Assembly: GCF_958298935.1 (NCBI RefSeq)
Contig: NC_084943.1
Span: 2,676,001 to 2,740,000, forward strand
Direction of reading: 5' to 3'
DNA from: Phragmites australis
Lineage: Eukaryota; Streptophyta; Magnoliopsida; Poales; Poaceae
DNA length: 64,000 nt
Made by a program: the position numbers and the translations under genes. The notes under the pieces were generated by a model. The model was not told the origin of the DNA and ran no database searches. It saw nothing but the letters and a program-made list of their open reading frames with translations. Numbering within the stretch: position 1 is the stretch's first letter; each line of letters opens with the position of its first letter. Shown piece by piece: positions 21,807 through 32,668 of the stretch.

Positions 21807-22171
21807 GTGCTCGGGAGAGAGTGCTCGGGGCTGCACGTGGCAGCCCCCGAGCACTCGGTTCCCCGAAGGTTCTACGCAAGTACTCGGGAGAGAGTGCTCG
21901 GGGCTGCGCGTGGCAGCCCCCGAGCACTCGGTTCCCCGAAGGTTCTACGCAAGTACTCGGGAGAGAGTGCTCAGGGCTGCACGAGGCAGCCCCCGAGCAC
22001 TCGGTTCCCCGAAGGTTCTACACAAGTGCTCGGGAGAGAGTGCTCGGGGCTGCACGTGGCAGCCCCCGAGCACTCGGTTCCCCGAAGGTTCTATACAAGT
22101 TCTCGGGAGAGAGTGTTCGGGGCTGCACGTGGCAGCCCCCGAGCACTCGGTTCCCCGAAGGTTCGCGCAAG
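21807..22171 (+). repeat. 5 x 73-bp tandem array with hairpins, 5' LTR
   Basis: Unit starts lie at 21807, 21880, 21953, 22026 and 22099, exactly 73 bp apart. Each unit contains GTGCTCGGGAGAGA, then an inverted repeat with arms GTGCTCGGGGCTGC and GCAGCCCCCGAGCAC (21821-21854 in unit 1), then TCGGTTCCCCGAAGG. The loop of units 1, 4 and 5 is the palindrome CACGTG (G-box). Unit 2 has CGCGTG and unit 3 has CACGAG. The array sits about 500 bp upstream of the LTR TATA box, in U3, where enhancers lie. Confidence 0.93.
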
Positions 22172-22664
22172 AACACCCGATGCCCCGACAAACCCAGAAG
22201 AACCCATCGGCGAGGTGTCAACCAGTCAAAGGTCCGAGGCCGCATTTAATGAGCATGTGCGGCCTGACATCCTGACATTCCCAACTGCTCCCGCCGAAGT
22301 GTCAGTCCCTACCATACTTTGGCAGGGGGGCGTGGGTCCATTAATTGCATGGGTCCCGTCCTGAATCGCCCGGTGTGTCTCGGGATAAGGTTGCCGGGAT
22401 CAAGGCATTCCGCCCGCCACCCTGCCATAGCAGAAGGACAAGACAGGGTGGGCACGTCGGATGCCACTATGGCTGCCCGGTGGGCCCTCGCAACGGCTCC
22501 CACCGCTGGGGCGTCCACAGCGGCAGGCGATCGGGCAACGCGCCGCTTTTTTCCACCGCCCCTGTCACTTCACCCAGAGGGAATGATGGCGCCTTTCTCA
22601 GTCGTGGCGTCTCGGAACTTGTGCCTCCTCTTTCCCGTTCGGGGTAAGTCGTGGTCGGCGGGTG

Positions 22665-22671
22665 TATAAAA
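22665..22671 (+). promoter_or_regulatory. TATA box of the 5' LTR
   Basis: TATAAAA in the context GGTGTATAAAAGGAAAGG. Transcription would be expected to start about 30 bp downstream (near 22700), defining U3 of about 1150 bp and an R-U5 of about 430 bp. The start site is inferred. Confidence 0.75.
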
Positions 22672-23133
22672 GGAAAGGATAGATAACACAGGAAGTAAGG
22701 CGATCTGGGAGAAAGAAAGAAAACAAGATCAGCAAGACAGGAAGCGATCGATCCTTGAATCAGAGAAATACCCGAGAAAGCATCCAAAGAACACGGCAAG
22801 TAAGCTCGAGTAGAGCTAGAGCAAGAGAGCCTCAAGCTCTCTGTTAGACAATATACCCTTGTAACCAGATATATCCTTGAAGGTTTCCCTTCGAAGAAGG
22901 TTATTGCATCCATACAGGAGTAGGGTATTACGCCCCTGTGCGGCCTGAACCTGTCTAAATCCCGGTGCAACTGCCTCCCTTTGCATTAGGGTGATCATCC
23001 CCCACCACCGGTCGTTGCATTTATTTCCACTCCCATTCATTTCTCCGACGAACTTGTTCAGGATCATCCCCCCGGTCGAATCTCTAAAAAGGGGTCTCTC
23101 GAGATCCCTGCGACAGGAGTTCATCCTCCGACA

Positions 23134-23155
23134 GCTGGCGCGCCAGGTAGGGGGG
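23134..23155 (+). other. primer binding site region
   Basis: The sequence just 3' of the LTR begins GCTGGCGCGCCAGGTAGGGG. A TGGCG start one or two bases after the LTR fits a tRNA 3' CCA primer. The tRNA identity cannot be assigned with confidence by eye. Confidence 0.6.
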
Positions 23156-23198
23156 AATATCCCTGAATTTGTTTGTTTGCTTTCTTCCCCAGGAAAGG

Positions 23199-25652
23199 AT
23201 GGCCGGTGGGTACCGTCTCCAGCGTTCCGGCTCCACTTCCAGTGACGGAATACTGCCCGACGCCCAGGAGGCCCTAGTCGCTGCTACGTGCCAGCAGCAG
23301 GCACTATCTGCGCGCGCGGTTTTTTCCTCCCAAGGGGACCAAGGCGCCGGGCCCAGCAGGGCCGCCACCGCCGCCGCTGATGCACCCTCCGACCCCCAAC
23401 AGGTGGTCGGAACCCCGGCCGCCAGGTCCGCCTTTGGACAGCGCCGGACGCCACTTCGGCGTAGGCTCGCCTTTGGCGAGGCCAGCCCGGGAAGCGCGCT
23501 CCTTGCGGCGCATGCTCTCCTCAGGCACCCGCCAGTCCAAGCAACACCGAATACGCCGAAAGGCCGGTGGATCCAAGACGTCGTCGCCTTGGTCGGCACC
23601 GCCCGCCGCCAGGTGCTGGCCGGGAGTTCTCGCGCCACCACCCAGCGTGGCGCTGCCAGAACAGGCTCTTCAACGGGCAACACTCGCCCGGGCCAGGGGG
23701 CCTCCAGGCGGAACGCCGCCCCCCTGGCCGGGTCCGAAGCCCGGGACCTCCGCTTGCGTCTCAACGAGCGGAGGGGCCACGAGGATGCTCGCGTCACTCT
23801 TGAGCGCCAGCGGGAAACCCGGCAAGAGGCCGATGTAGGGGATCAAGCTTCCTCTTTCCTGGCCCACGGTCACCGGGAATCCCCGGCTCACCGATCTTCG
23901 CCACCAAGGGCTCCCGCCCGCGCCACAGGGTATGGCACCGGTTGCCGTGCCTTTACCACTGAGCTCCGTCGGGTCAAGTGGCCCTCCAAGTTCCGCCCCG
24001 AGCTGCTGGAGAAGTACGACGGGTCCATCGACCCCGTCGAGTTCCTCCAGATCTACACTACGGCCGTTCAAGCGGCCAGAGGCAGCGAAAAGGTGATGGC
24101 AAATTATTTTCATGTTGCCTTGAGGGGCTCTGCCCGTTCCTGGCTTATGAACTTACCCCTAGGGTCTATTAGCTCCTGGGATGACCTCTGCCACCAGTTC
24201 GTGGCCAACTTTCAGGGCACATTCACGCGCCCCGGCTTGGAGTGCGACCTCCACGCCGTCAAGCAACAGGAGGGGGAGACGCTGCGGCGCTTTATTCAGC
24301 GCTTCAGCCAGGTCCGCAACACCATCCCTCGGGTGGCCCCCCACGCTGTTATCGTCGCTTTCCGGCAGGGCGTCCGCGACGAGCGGATGCTCGAAAAGCT
24401 AGGTACGCACGAGATCGAGACCACCGCGGAACTCTACGCACTGGCTGATAAGTGCGCCAAGGCTGCGGAGGCCAGGGCGTGGCATGCTCCCCGCCCCACT
24501 GCCGACCAGCCAAGTTCTTCCCGTTCCGATAAGCGGGAAAAGAAGAAGAGAAGGAAGCGCGAGGCCGCTCCTGTCGAGCCGGCCCAGGGCCCCGCCCATA
24601 GGCCGGTTCAAGAGCCCGACCGCCGGCAAGAGCGCTGGGCGGCCGTCGACAGACGGCCCGCAAGGGCCCCTACCAGGGCCCCTCCTCGGGCCCCGGCACC
24701 CGCAAGGGCCCCGGCGCCACCTAGGATACCCGCTCCCGCAAGAGCCCCAGCCCCCGGCCGGGCTCCTGCTCCAGCGAGGGTCCCCGCTCCCGCGGGGCCT
24801 GAGCCAGGCAAATGGTGCCCCATACACCAGACCAGATGGCACGATCTTACGGAGTGTCGTATGGTCAAAGGCCTCGTCGGGCAGCGCCAGAGGGAGCGCA
24901 ACGAGTCCCGCGGGGGAGGCGACGCTGAGGCCGCCCCCGACAACACCGAGCTCGATTTCCAGGAGCCCGAGCATGCCGTCGCCTTCATCAACGGAGGCGC
25001 CTACACTCCTTCCTCGCGCCATGGCATCAAGGTCATGCGCCGCGAGGTGTGCTCGGCAACCCCGAGCGAGGAGGCCGCTAGGCCCCTGAGGTGGTCGGAT
25101 GCCCCGATCACGTTCAGCATGGCCGATCACCCCGCAAGTACTGCAGCCGTGGGGCGACTACCCCTGGTGGTGTCCCCCACTGTCTGCAATGTTAAGGTCA
25201 GCAGAGTGCTGATCGACGGTGGTGCAGGCCTTAACCTCCTCTCCAAGGAGGCTTTTGAGAAGCTACAGGTGTCCTCCAGGCGCCTAAAGCCGTCGCTCCC
25301 CTTTTGCGGAGTGACCCCCGGGCACTCCCTGCCCCTCGGGCAGGTCGAGCTACCCGTGACCTTTGGGAGTCGGAGCAACTTCCGCACGGAGAGCGTCCTC
25401 TTCGATGTCGCGGAGCTCCCCCTCCCCTACAACGCCATCCTCGGGCGTCCGGCGCTCGCCAAGTTCATGATGGCCGTGCATTACGCATATCTCACGGTTA
25501 AGATGCCGGGTCCAGCGGGCCCCATCTCCGTGATCACCGACTCCGGCGGCGCCGTCTCCTGCGCCGAGCAGTCATACATGGCCTTGGTTTCAGCACAGGC
25601 TGAGGTCGAAGGCTGCACAGGGGGCCCGGGACCCTCTTCATCCAAACCCTGA
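23199..25652 (+). CDS. gag-protease polyprotein of the Tat element
   Basis: The ATG at 23199 opens a 817-residue frame ending TGA at 25650. A basic, low-complexity N-terminus is followed by the retrotransposon gag core (about 23990-24480, e.g. YDGSIDPVEFLQIYT and GSARSWLMNLP). An Ala/Pro/Arg tandem tract follows (24660-24800) and then a zinc-knuckle-like CPIHQTRWHDLTEC (about 24817-24858), where the second Cys is His. An aspartic protease comes next with active site VLIDGGAGLNLL (about 25207-25242) and the later ILGRPALAKF. The gag packages RNA; the protease matures the polyprotein. Pol lies downstream in the same frame, separated by three stop codons, so this TGA is probably a mutation rather than a natural end. 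A pyrimidine tract plus CAG just before the ATG looks like a splice acceptor. Confidence 0.92.
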   Translation: MAGGYRLQRSGSTSSDGILPDAQEALVAATCQQQALSARAVFSSQGDQGAGPSRAATAAADAPSDPQQVVGTPAARSAFGQRRTPLRRRLAFGEASPGSALLAAHALLRHPPVQATPNTPKGRWIQDVVALVGTARRQVLAGSSRATTQRGAARTGSSTGNTRPGQGASRRNAAPLAGSEARDLRLRLNERRGHEDARVTLERQRETRQEADVGDQASSFLAHGHRESPAHRSSPPRAPARATGYGTGCRAFTTELRRVKWPSKFRPELLEKYDGSIDPVEFLQIYTTAVQAARGSEKVMANYFHVALRGSARSWLMNLPLGSISSWDDLCHQFVANFQGTFTRPGLECDLHAVKQQEGETLRRFIQRFSQVRNTIPRVAPHAVIVAFRQGVRDERMLEKLGTHEIETTAELYALADKCAKAAEARAWHAPRPTADQPSSSRSDKREKKKRRKREAAPVEPAQGPAHRPVQEPDRRQERWAAVDRRPARAPTRAPPRAPAPARAPAPPRIPAPARAPAPGRAPAPARVPAPAGPEPGKWCPIHQTRWHDLTECRMVKGLVGQRQRERNESRGGGDAEAAPDNTELDFQEPEHAVAFINGGAYTPSSRHGIKVMRREVCSATPSEEAARPLRWSDAPITFSMADHPASTAAVGRLPLVVSPTVCNVKVSRVLIDGGAGLNLLSKEAFEKLQVSSRRLKPSLPFCGVTPGHSLPLGQVELPVTFGSRSNFRTESVLFDVAELPLPYNAILGRPALAKFMMAVHYAYLTVKMPGPAGPISVITDSGGAVSCAEQSYMALVSAQAEVEGCTGGPGPSSSKP

Positions 25653-28067
25653 CTCGCCGCCGACGCCTCTGTTCCAACGAAGGAGGTCGTGGTGGGCGAA
25701 GGCGCTACCCAGGTCGTCCGGATCGGCGGTGATCTGGGCAGCAAATAGGAAAGCGCGCTCGTCACTTTCCTTCGGGCTAACGCGGACGTGTTTGCCTAGC
25801 AACCGTCCGATATGCCTGGGATCCCTAGGGAGGTGATTGAGCATCACTTGGCGGTGCGACCGGACGCCCGCCCGGTGAAGCAGAAGGTTCGGCGGCAGGC
25901 GCCTGAGCGCCAGGAGTTTATCCGAGAGCAAGTCAGCAAGCTCCTTGATGCTGGGTTTATCCGAGAGGTCCTCCACCCCGATTGGCTGGCAAACCCAGTC
26001 ATCGTCCCGAAGGCCAACGGCAAGCTCCGCATGTGCGTGGACTACACCGACCTAAATAAGGCTTGCCCTAAAGATCCCTTTCCCTTACCTCGCATTGATC
26101 AAATTGTAGATGCAACTGCGGGATGCGATCTTTTATGCTTTTTAGATGCGAACTCTGGGTATCACCAGATCCACATGGCCGTAGGGGACGAGGAAAAAAC
26201 TGCTTTTACCACTCCGGTGGGGACCTACTGTTATATGTCAATGCCTTTCGGTTTGCGCAACGCTGGATCCTCTTTCCAGCGCGCCATTCGTATTACCCTT
26301 GATTCACAGGTTGGCCGCAACGTCGAGGCTTACATCGACGATCTCGTGGTCAAAACCCGAGACCGCGCCACCCTGCTCGAGGACCTTGCCGAGACTTTCA
26401 ACAGTCTCCGCACCACCCGCCTCAAGCTCAACCCCGAGAAGTGTGTCTTCGGGGTGCCGACGGGCAAGCTCCTCGGTTTCTTGGTCTCTGGCCGAGGAAT
26501 CGAGGCCAATCCAGAGAAGATCCGGGCCATCGAGCAGATGCGACCCCCGGTTCGACTCAAAGAGGTCCAGCGTCTCGCCGGCTGCATGGCGGCCCTCGGG
26601 CGCTTCATCTCCAAGCTCGGGGAGCGAGGGCTCCCCCTCTTCAAACTTCTGAAGAAGACTGGTCGTTTCGACTGGACGCCGGAGGCCGAGCAGGCCTTCC
26701 GCGATCTGAAGAAGTACCTCACCTCGCCACCCATGCTGGTGGCTCCCTCCGAAGGCGAGCCCCTGCTGCTCTACGTTTCGGCCACTCCTCAGGTCGTGAG
26801 TATGGTGCTGGTGGTGGAGCGTGATGAGTGCCCGGGGCCAGGTGCTGGGGCCCAGCTCCCAGTGGCCCCCGAGCACTCACCTGTCCTTGCGGCTCTCCCC
26901 GAGCAAGGGGTCGAGCCCGAGCACTATGCTCCTTCCCACCAGGAAGTCGAGCCCGAGCACCCGGCCAGCCCCGACCATGCCGCCGAGCCTGGGGGCTATA
27001 GCAGCCTCTCGGGTGAAGCCGCCGTCCGGGCCCGTCGGGTCCAGCGACCTGTATACTTCATCAGTGAAATCCTCCAGGAGGCCAAGACAAGGTATCCCCA
27101 GGCTCAGAAGCTTCTCTACGCCGTGCTCATCGCTTCCTGGAAGCTGCGCCACTACTTTCAAGCGCACAAGGTCTCGGTGGTTACCACTTATCCACTGGGA
27201 CCCATTCTCCGGAACCGAGAAGGCACCGGGCGTGTTATCAAGTGGGCGGTGGAGCTAGCGGAATTCGACCTGCACTTCGTCAATCGCCAGGCGATCAAAA
27301 GCCAGGCGCTCTCCGACTTCGTGGCAGAGTGGACACCCGTCCGTGAAGCCGTCCTAGAAGAAATCTCTGCGTATCCTGGGCGCGACGCGCCCGGGTACTG
27401 GGTCATGCACTTCGACGGCTCCCTCTCGCTGAAAGGCGCAGGGGCCGGAGTAGTTCTCACCTCCCCAACGGGTGAAGAGCTCCGGTACGTCGTGCAGCTG
27501 CAGTTCCGCGCGTCCAACAACATGGCGGAATATGAAGGTCTCATCGCCGGCCTCCGGGCTGCGGTAGGGCTCGGGATTCATCGCCTCCTGGTTAAAGGAG
27601 ACTCCCAACTGGTGGTCAAACAGGTATCCAAGGAGTATCAGTGCACGGATCCTCAAATGGCGGCGTACGTGGCAGCTGTCAGGAAGCTGGAGAGGCGCTT
27701 CGACGGTCTGGAGTTGCGGTACATCCCTCACCGCGACAACGCTCTAGCTGACGAGCTCTCCTGCATGGCCTCCTCTCGTGCGCGCGTCCCTGCCGGAGTC
27801 TTTGAAGAAAGACTCGCACGGCCTTCCGTCCTGCCTGCCGAACAGGACGAAGGGGAAACCTCAAACTTACTTCAGGGAACCCCGGCGGTGCCCTCAGTGA
27901 GAAGCCCCGTCAGGGCGCCGCCGTCCGGCGAGTGCGCTGCACTCGCTGAATGTTCTCAAGATGCCTTGTGGATGTTCGACATCCGAGGGTACTTGAAGGA
28001 AAAGTCCCTGCCCGGGGTGAGGCGTCTGCCGAAAGAGTTGCTCGGCAGTCCAAATGCTATGCCATAG
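25653..28067 (+). pseudogene. pol: reverse transcriptase and two RNase H regions
   Basis: Same frame as gag. Two further stops (TAG 25746-25748 and TAG 25797-25799) precede the longest open part, from 25812. [48 protein letters not shown] and the catalytic YIDDLVVK (about 26331-26354). The RT-linked RNase H is degraded in its first part ([18 protein letters not shown]) but continues at 27045-27330 ([29 protein letters not shown]). A second RNase H of the type found in Tat elements follows (27405-27780): [42 protein letters not shown] and [11 protein letters not shown]. An extra acidic Pro/Glu/His-rich segment (26830-27000) splits the first RNase H. A one-base deletion near 28015 shifts the frame, and the original frame ends at TAG 28065. 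Confidence 0.92.
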
Positions 28068-29203
28068 TAGATGGGGATCTCTACCGGCGTAGCGCAGGAG
28101 GCGTCCTCCTAAAATGCATCTCCCGGGTAGAAGGCGGCGATCTTCTCGCTGAGATCCACGAGGGCGAGTGCGGTGGCCATTCATCGTTCCGCACGATGGT
28201 CGGGAAGGCCTTCCGGCAAGGTTTCTACTGGCCTACAGCTCTCCAGGATGCTTCCGAGCTGGTTCGGCGCTGCAGGGCGTGCCAGTTCCACACAAAGCAG
28301 ATTCACCAGCCAGCTCAGGCTCTTCACACCATCCCCCTGTCATGGCCTTTCGCGGTCTAGGGGTTGGACATTCTGGGTCCATTCCCCCGAGCAATCGGGG
28401 GCTATGCGTACCTATACTTCGCCATCGACAAGTTCTCGAAGTGGCCGGAGGCAGTCCCCGTCATCAAGGTGACCAAAAACATGGCGCTCCAGTTCATCCG
28501 CGGCATCACCAGTCGCTTTGGCGTCCTGAACCGGATCATCACCGACAACGGCACCCAGTTCACGAGTGCCCTGTTCGGGGACTACTGCGAAGACCTCGGC
28601 ATCAAGCTTTGCTTCGCCTCCATCGCTCATCCGTGGAGTAACGGGCAAGTCGAGCGCGCCAACGCGGAGATACTAAAGGGCCTCAAAACTCGGACCTATA
28701 ACGTGCTCGCCAAGCACGGGAAGGGATGGGTGGACGAGCTACCCGCCGTGCTATGGGCTAATCGGACCACGCCAAGCCGCGCCACCGGGGAGACTCCGTT
28801 CTTCCTCGTCTACGGCGCTGAGGCGGTCCTCCCCTCCGAACTCACTCTAGGCTCCCCTCGGGTGCATGCATATTCTGAGGGTGAGCAGGAGCAACAAAGG
28901 CGCGACGACGTTGACTACCTGGAAGAGCGCCGACGGCGTGCTGCCGTCCGGGCAGCTCGGTACCAGCAGAGTCTGTGGCGATACCATCTGCGCCATGTCC
29001 GGGCCCGGTCTTTCGAGGTGGGGGACCTAGTTCTCCGACGCGTCCAGTCGCGCGAAGGAAAGAATAAGCTGTCCCCTATGTGGGAAGGTCCTTTCGCCGT
29101 GATCGGGGTCCCGCGAGAAGGTTCTTTCAGGTTGGCGGCAGAGGATGGGCAGCCGCTCCCGAACCCGTGGAACATCGAGCACCTACGCAGATTCTACCCG
29201 TAG
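28018..29203 (+). pseudogene. pol: integrase
   Basis: Continues pol in the next frame after the shift near 28015. The zinc-binding HHCC module lies at about 28150-28300 (IHEGECGGHSS and CRACQFHTKQIH). The catalytic core has Asp in LDILGPFPRA (about 28366), Asp in IITDNGTQFTS (about 28540) and Glu in GQVERANAEIL (about 28651), so the DDE triad is intact. A TAG at 28358-28360 replaces the usual Trp just before GLDILGPF. The C-terminal part is rich in Arg and ends EHLRRFYP followed by TAG at 29201. Integrase inserts the cDNA with a 5-bp duplication, consistent with ACAAC here. Confidence 0.92.
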
Positions 29204-30867
29204 CTGGCCATGCTCGTGCCTCAGGTCAACCAGGCCAGGGGCTTCCCCCCGCCCAAGTTAGCCGGGGGCTACCAAACATTAGGTAAGTCACCGTCGCCCA
29301 ACCTTGTAAAATTTGTAAATTCAATATGAATCTCAAATATACAGTCGCTATGTCAAATTCATTTTCTGGATTCCGTATGTTTAATCTGTCTGGTGAGATG
29401 CTCGATTGTGCGAGAAAAAGTTCGCTCTCTCATTTTCTCCGCTGATAAAAGAATCCCAATCGGTATGCGCGCGGGCAGTTGCCGCTAACTTACGTCCGAC
29501 ATGGTAGGCTATGGTGTTCGGTGTCGTGGCAGGCTCCCGGGCACTACCGAGTTCCGGGGCGCTCTGGGTAATCCTATCACTCGAGCTGCTTGAGTAGTCC
29601 AGAGCTCAGGCCCCCGGGACGGGCTGTCGGTGCTCGGTCTGGTCTGTCATACCCGGGCGTCACCGAACCATAGGACCTCTGGGTTATGCCTCTGTCTGCT
29701 CTCGTCCGCCGGTTTGGGTATTCAAGAGGTCTCGGGTCGAAAACGAGAGCAGTCTATAACAAGTACCGCACTAACAGAGCGCACCAAGCAAAGAAATTCC
29801 CTACTCTCTCTTGAGTCACAGGCCGACAATCAAGAGCAGCTCGACCGCGAGGGCCTCGATGCCCAGGTCGCTGGTCGGCCCCAAGGGTCCTCGGGTGGTC
29901 CTACCACTTAGGCATGAGTGGTCGAGATCACCCAACCTTGGGATCCTCGCGTGCCCCTGGACGCTCGGGCACTCCGGCTAAAGGAACCAAGTCCCCGGGC
30001 ACCCCGAGCTCGGAAGCACGCACCCCTCCTGGATCGGTTGGCCGGAAGGCCGACAGCTGTCCGGTGAGTGGTTAAATTCAGACAAATTTGCGTTCAATAA
30101 AATTATGTTCCCGAGTCATCCTCGGGGGCTCTCGTTTTTTAATCTGCTCAGCGAGATGGTCTCCTCGCGCACAAAACCCTACCGTGTGTCTACTTTTTCC
30201 TGGAACGACAGAGCGGTTCGTAGAAAGGTGTACCGCACATACGGTAATGTCCGACCGAAGCCCTTCGTGGTGGTCGTGGTGTTCGGTCCGCTTTTTAAGG
30301 ACCCCGAGCACTACCGAGTCCTTGGGTGCCCTGGGTAATCCTATCGCTCGAGCTGCTCGAGTAGTCCGGAGCCCAGGCCTCAGGGGCGGGCTGTCAGTGC
30401 TCGGTCCGGTCCATCTTAAGCCCGGGCACCACCGGGCCACGGGGACTCTTGGTCACATTTCCGCCTGTGCGCGTCTCCGGTCTATTGACTGAGTGGTCGC
30501 GAGGTGAAAAAGTATTCACCGGTCACGGCGTGTTCCGTGCTGGATCGATCCATCTCCCGAGCAAAGAAGTTCGTGCCTTTGTCTTTTGACTTAGACAAAT
30601 GCAGACTCACGAGGGCTCGAGGGCTGAGCGCGCCAAGAACGACGATCGGGACAACTTTGTTCTCGGGGATGGAAAGGTCGGGAACTGACAGACTGAGTAC
30701 TCCCCGGGGCTTCAAAGCAAAACATTGGAAAGAACACTAAGTACTCAAGAACACTGGAGTTGCGAGCCCAAAGAAAAGCTACCATTATATTCATAAGGAA
30801 AATACAGGCATTTCTGAGGGATCACTCCCATATTTACATCCATCCAAGACAAACTACTACAAAAAAC
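29204..30867 (+). repeat. non-coding spacer of the Tat element with diverged direct repeats
   Basis: No conserved frame. Two diverged copies of one unit are visible. Copy 1 is about 29330-29760 and copy 2 about 30080-30500, offset by about 770 bp. Matching words include TTTAATCTGYTCRGYGAGATG, CTGGGTAATCCTATC, TCGAGCTGCTYGAGTAGTC and GGGCTGTC-GTGCTCGGTC. The 3' part overlaps the tail of the antisense gene. Such spacers between integrase and the antisense ORF are usual in Tat elements. Confidence 0.7.
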
Positions 30868-32331
30868 CTAGTCGGCGGCAGAGGCGGTGTCCGAGTCATC
30901 TGGATCATCCCCGGGGGCTGGCGGCGGTGGCGCTTCCCGCCTAAAGCTGGCCGCCACTGCAGCAGCAGAACTCCGAACCGCTTCCCGGGCGGCCTCTCCC
31001 TCGGCTTCAACCACTCCTTCCCGCGCTGGCTCCAGCGGGAAGTTCGGGTCTCTGCTTCGGTAGCAGGCCAAAACATGCTCGGCCACCGCATGGGCCAAGC
31101 CGCGTCCTTCCCGGGCGGTGAGTTCCTGGACGGTCCAGGGCAGCGCCTCGAGGAGCTCGCAGACCTGCTGAAGCCCTAGGACTTATCGCGCGGGGCTGTC
31201 ACCCTTCTTGTCCTCGACGAGTCATCCGAGACCGCCCCTGTCCACGGCCCGCCGCATCCGCCGGAGTATGTCCTCCAACATTTGCTGCAGGTTGACCCGC
31301 GAGACGAAGGTAGTCTCGAGCTTCTCCTTCGCAGCCCGCAGCTACGCCTCAAGTCCCTGGTCCCCGGCCGGGCCAGAAGAACCGCCGTCGGTTGCGGAGC
31401 TGGCGACTTGCTTTGTCTGCGCCACCAGTTCAGACAAGGCGCGCTCACGGGCAGTTAGCTCCGCCTCGTGTTTCACGCTCTCTTCCTCCCTGGTGGCGGC
31501 GGCCGCTACCTCCGCGGTAGCCTCCCCCTCTCGGCGGGTTAGCTCCCCCTCCCGGCGGGTCAGCGCATCCTCCTGATGGGCCAGCGTGTCCTCCCGGGCG
31601 CCCAGATCCGCCGCCGTGATCTCATTGTCCACCTCCCGAAGGGAGATGTCCTCCTCCCACCGGCGGATGTCTTCTTCAATCTTCCGGAGGTCATCTGCCC
31701 AACGCTGGAGGTCGGTTGCCTCGCCCTCTCGACAGGTCAGCTCAGCCCGAAGCTCCTCTGCCGCCTTCTCGCGGACTGCGACCGCTGCCTCCTTCTCCTG
31801 CGCCTGCCCCATCCTAGCGAGGGCCTCGGCAGCCTGCTGCCGCGACGCCTCAACCAGGCGGGCGACGTCTTCTCGCTCCCGCGTGGCTTCCGCCCGCGCG
31901 GCCTTCAAAATCTCTTGTTCCCGAGCAACTTTCGCGCGGGTATCTTCCAGGAGTTTTGGCTCCCGCGCGGCCGCCGCGCGGGCCTCCTCCTGGGCGCTCG
32001 CGAGCTGCTCCCTCTCCAAAATCAGCCAGGCGCACTCAGCTTCGAGCTGCCCCTCCTTCGCGTCCACTGCCGCACCCAGCCGCCCGACCGCCACCTGGAC
32101 GCCTTCGATCGCGGCCAGGAGGGGGTCGGCGGGCCGTCCGGGCGCCGGTGGAGCGTCAGACTCCCCGCAGATCGCCTCCGGGGGAGTCCGAAGTCCCCAT
32201 GGGATGCCACACCACCATCCGCCCAGGGCTCTGCGTGCCCGGAGTAGGTTCCACCGGCGCCGAGGGCTTGGGCGCCTGCTCCGTCCTCCTCTCGACCGCC
32301 GCTTCAGCCGTCCTCCCCTCGGCTGCCGCAT
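30868..32331 (-). pseudogene. antisense gene, 3' part: long coiled-coil protein
   Basis: One minus-strand frame runs from about 32331 to the TAA at 30868, interrupted by TAG 31342-31344, TGA 31222-31224 and TAA 31183-31185. It is rich in Ala, Glu and Arg with heptad-like stretches (EREQLASAQEEARAAAARE, DLRKIEEDIRRWEEDISLRE, LTRREGELTRREGEATAEV), a long coiled coil, then an acidic end PGDDPDDSDTASAAD. A splice acceptor-like CCGCAGG upstream near 32595 would join it to the N-terminal part at 32669-34057. Overlapping frames at 32156-32551 carry a Pro/Thr/Glu-rich linker with two near-repeated units. Exon boundaries are unresolved. Confidence 0.7.
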
Positions 32332-32668
32332 CCGCCGGCCCCGGTAAGACCGCTGTCTCTACCATCATCCGCCCCGGGCTCTGCCTGCCCGGGGTAGGTT
32401 CCGCCGGCGCCGAGGGCTCTGACGACTGCTCCGTCCCCCTCTCGGCCGCCACTTCCGCCGTCCTCCCCTTGGCAGCCGCGTCCGTTGGCGCCCCCGCCGT
32501 CGTTGCGTCCACCTGCGTCGACGCGGCCGGCGGGCTTGGCTCTGGCCCCAACGCTCGAGCTCCTTCAGTCGCAGTGGCGCCCGCGGTCGGCCTGCGGGAG
32601 ATAGGTGAAGATAAAAATCAAAGCTCAGTTCGGGCAAAGAGCGCCCAAGAAAGAGCAAAGAATGAAAC

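Larger units (their letters stand above)
21545..23133 (+). repeat. 5' LTR
   Basis: 1589 bp, TG...CA ends (TGTCGG/CCGACA, a 6-bp near-inverted repeat). It holds a 5 x 73-bp tandem array in U3, a TATA box at 22665-22671 and a pyrimidine-rich 3' part. Aligned without gaps to 34571-36159. Confidence 0.97.

Noticed and set aside
21807..22171. CRISPR-like regular repeats
   Set aside because: Units are contiguous 73-bp tandem repeats without unique spacers, in a plant LTR; it is an LTR enhancer-type array.
23134..23155. Assignment of the primer-binding site to a named tRNA
   Set aside because: TGGCGCGCCAGGTAGGGG is plausible as a primer site, but I could not match it to a specific tRNA 3' end by eye.
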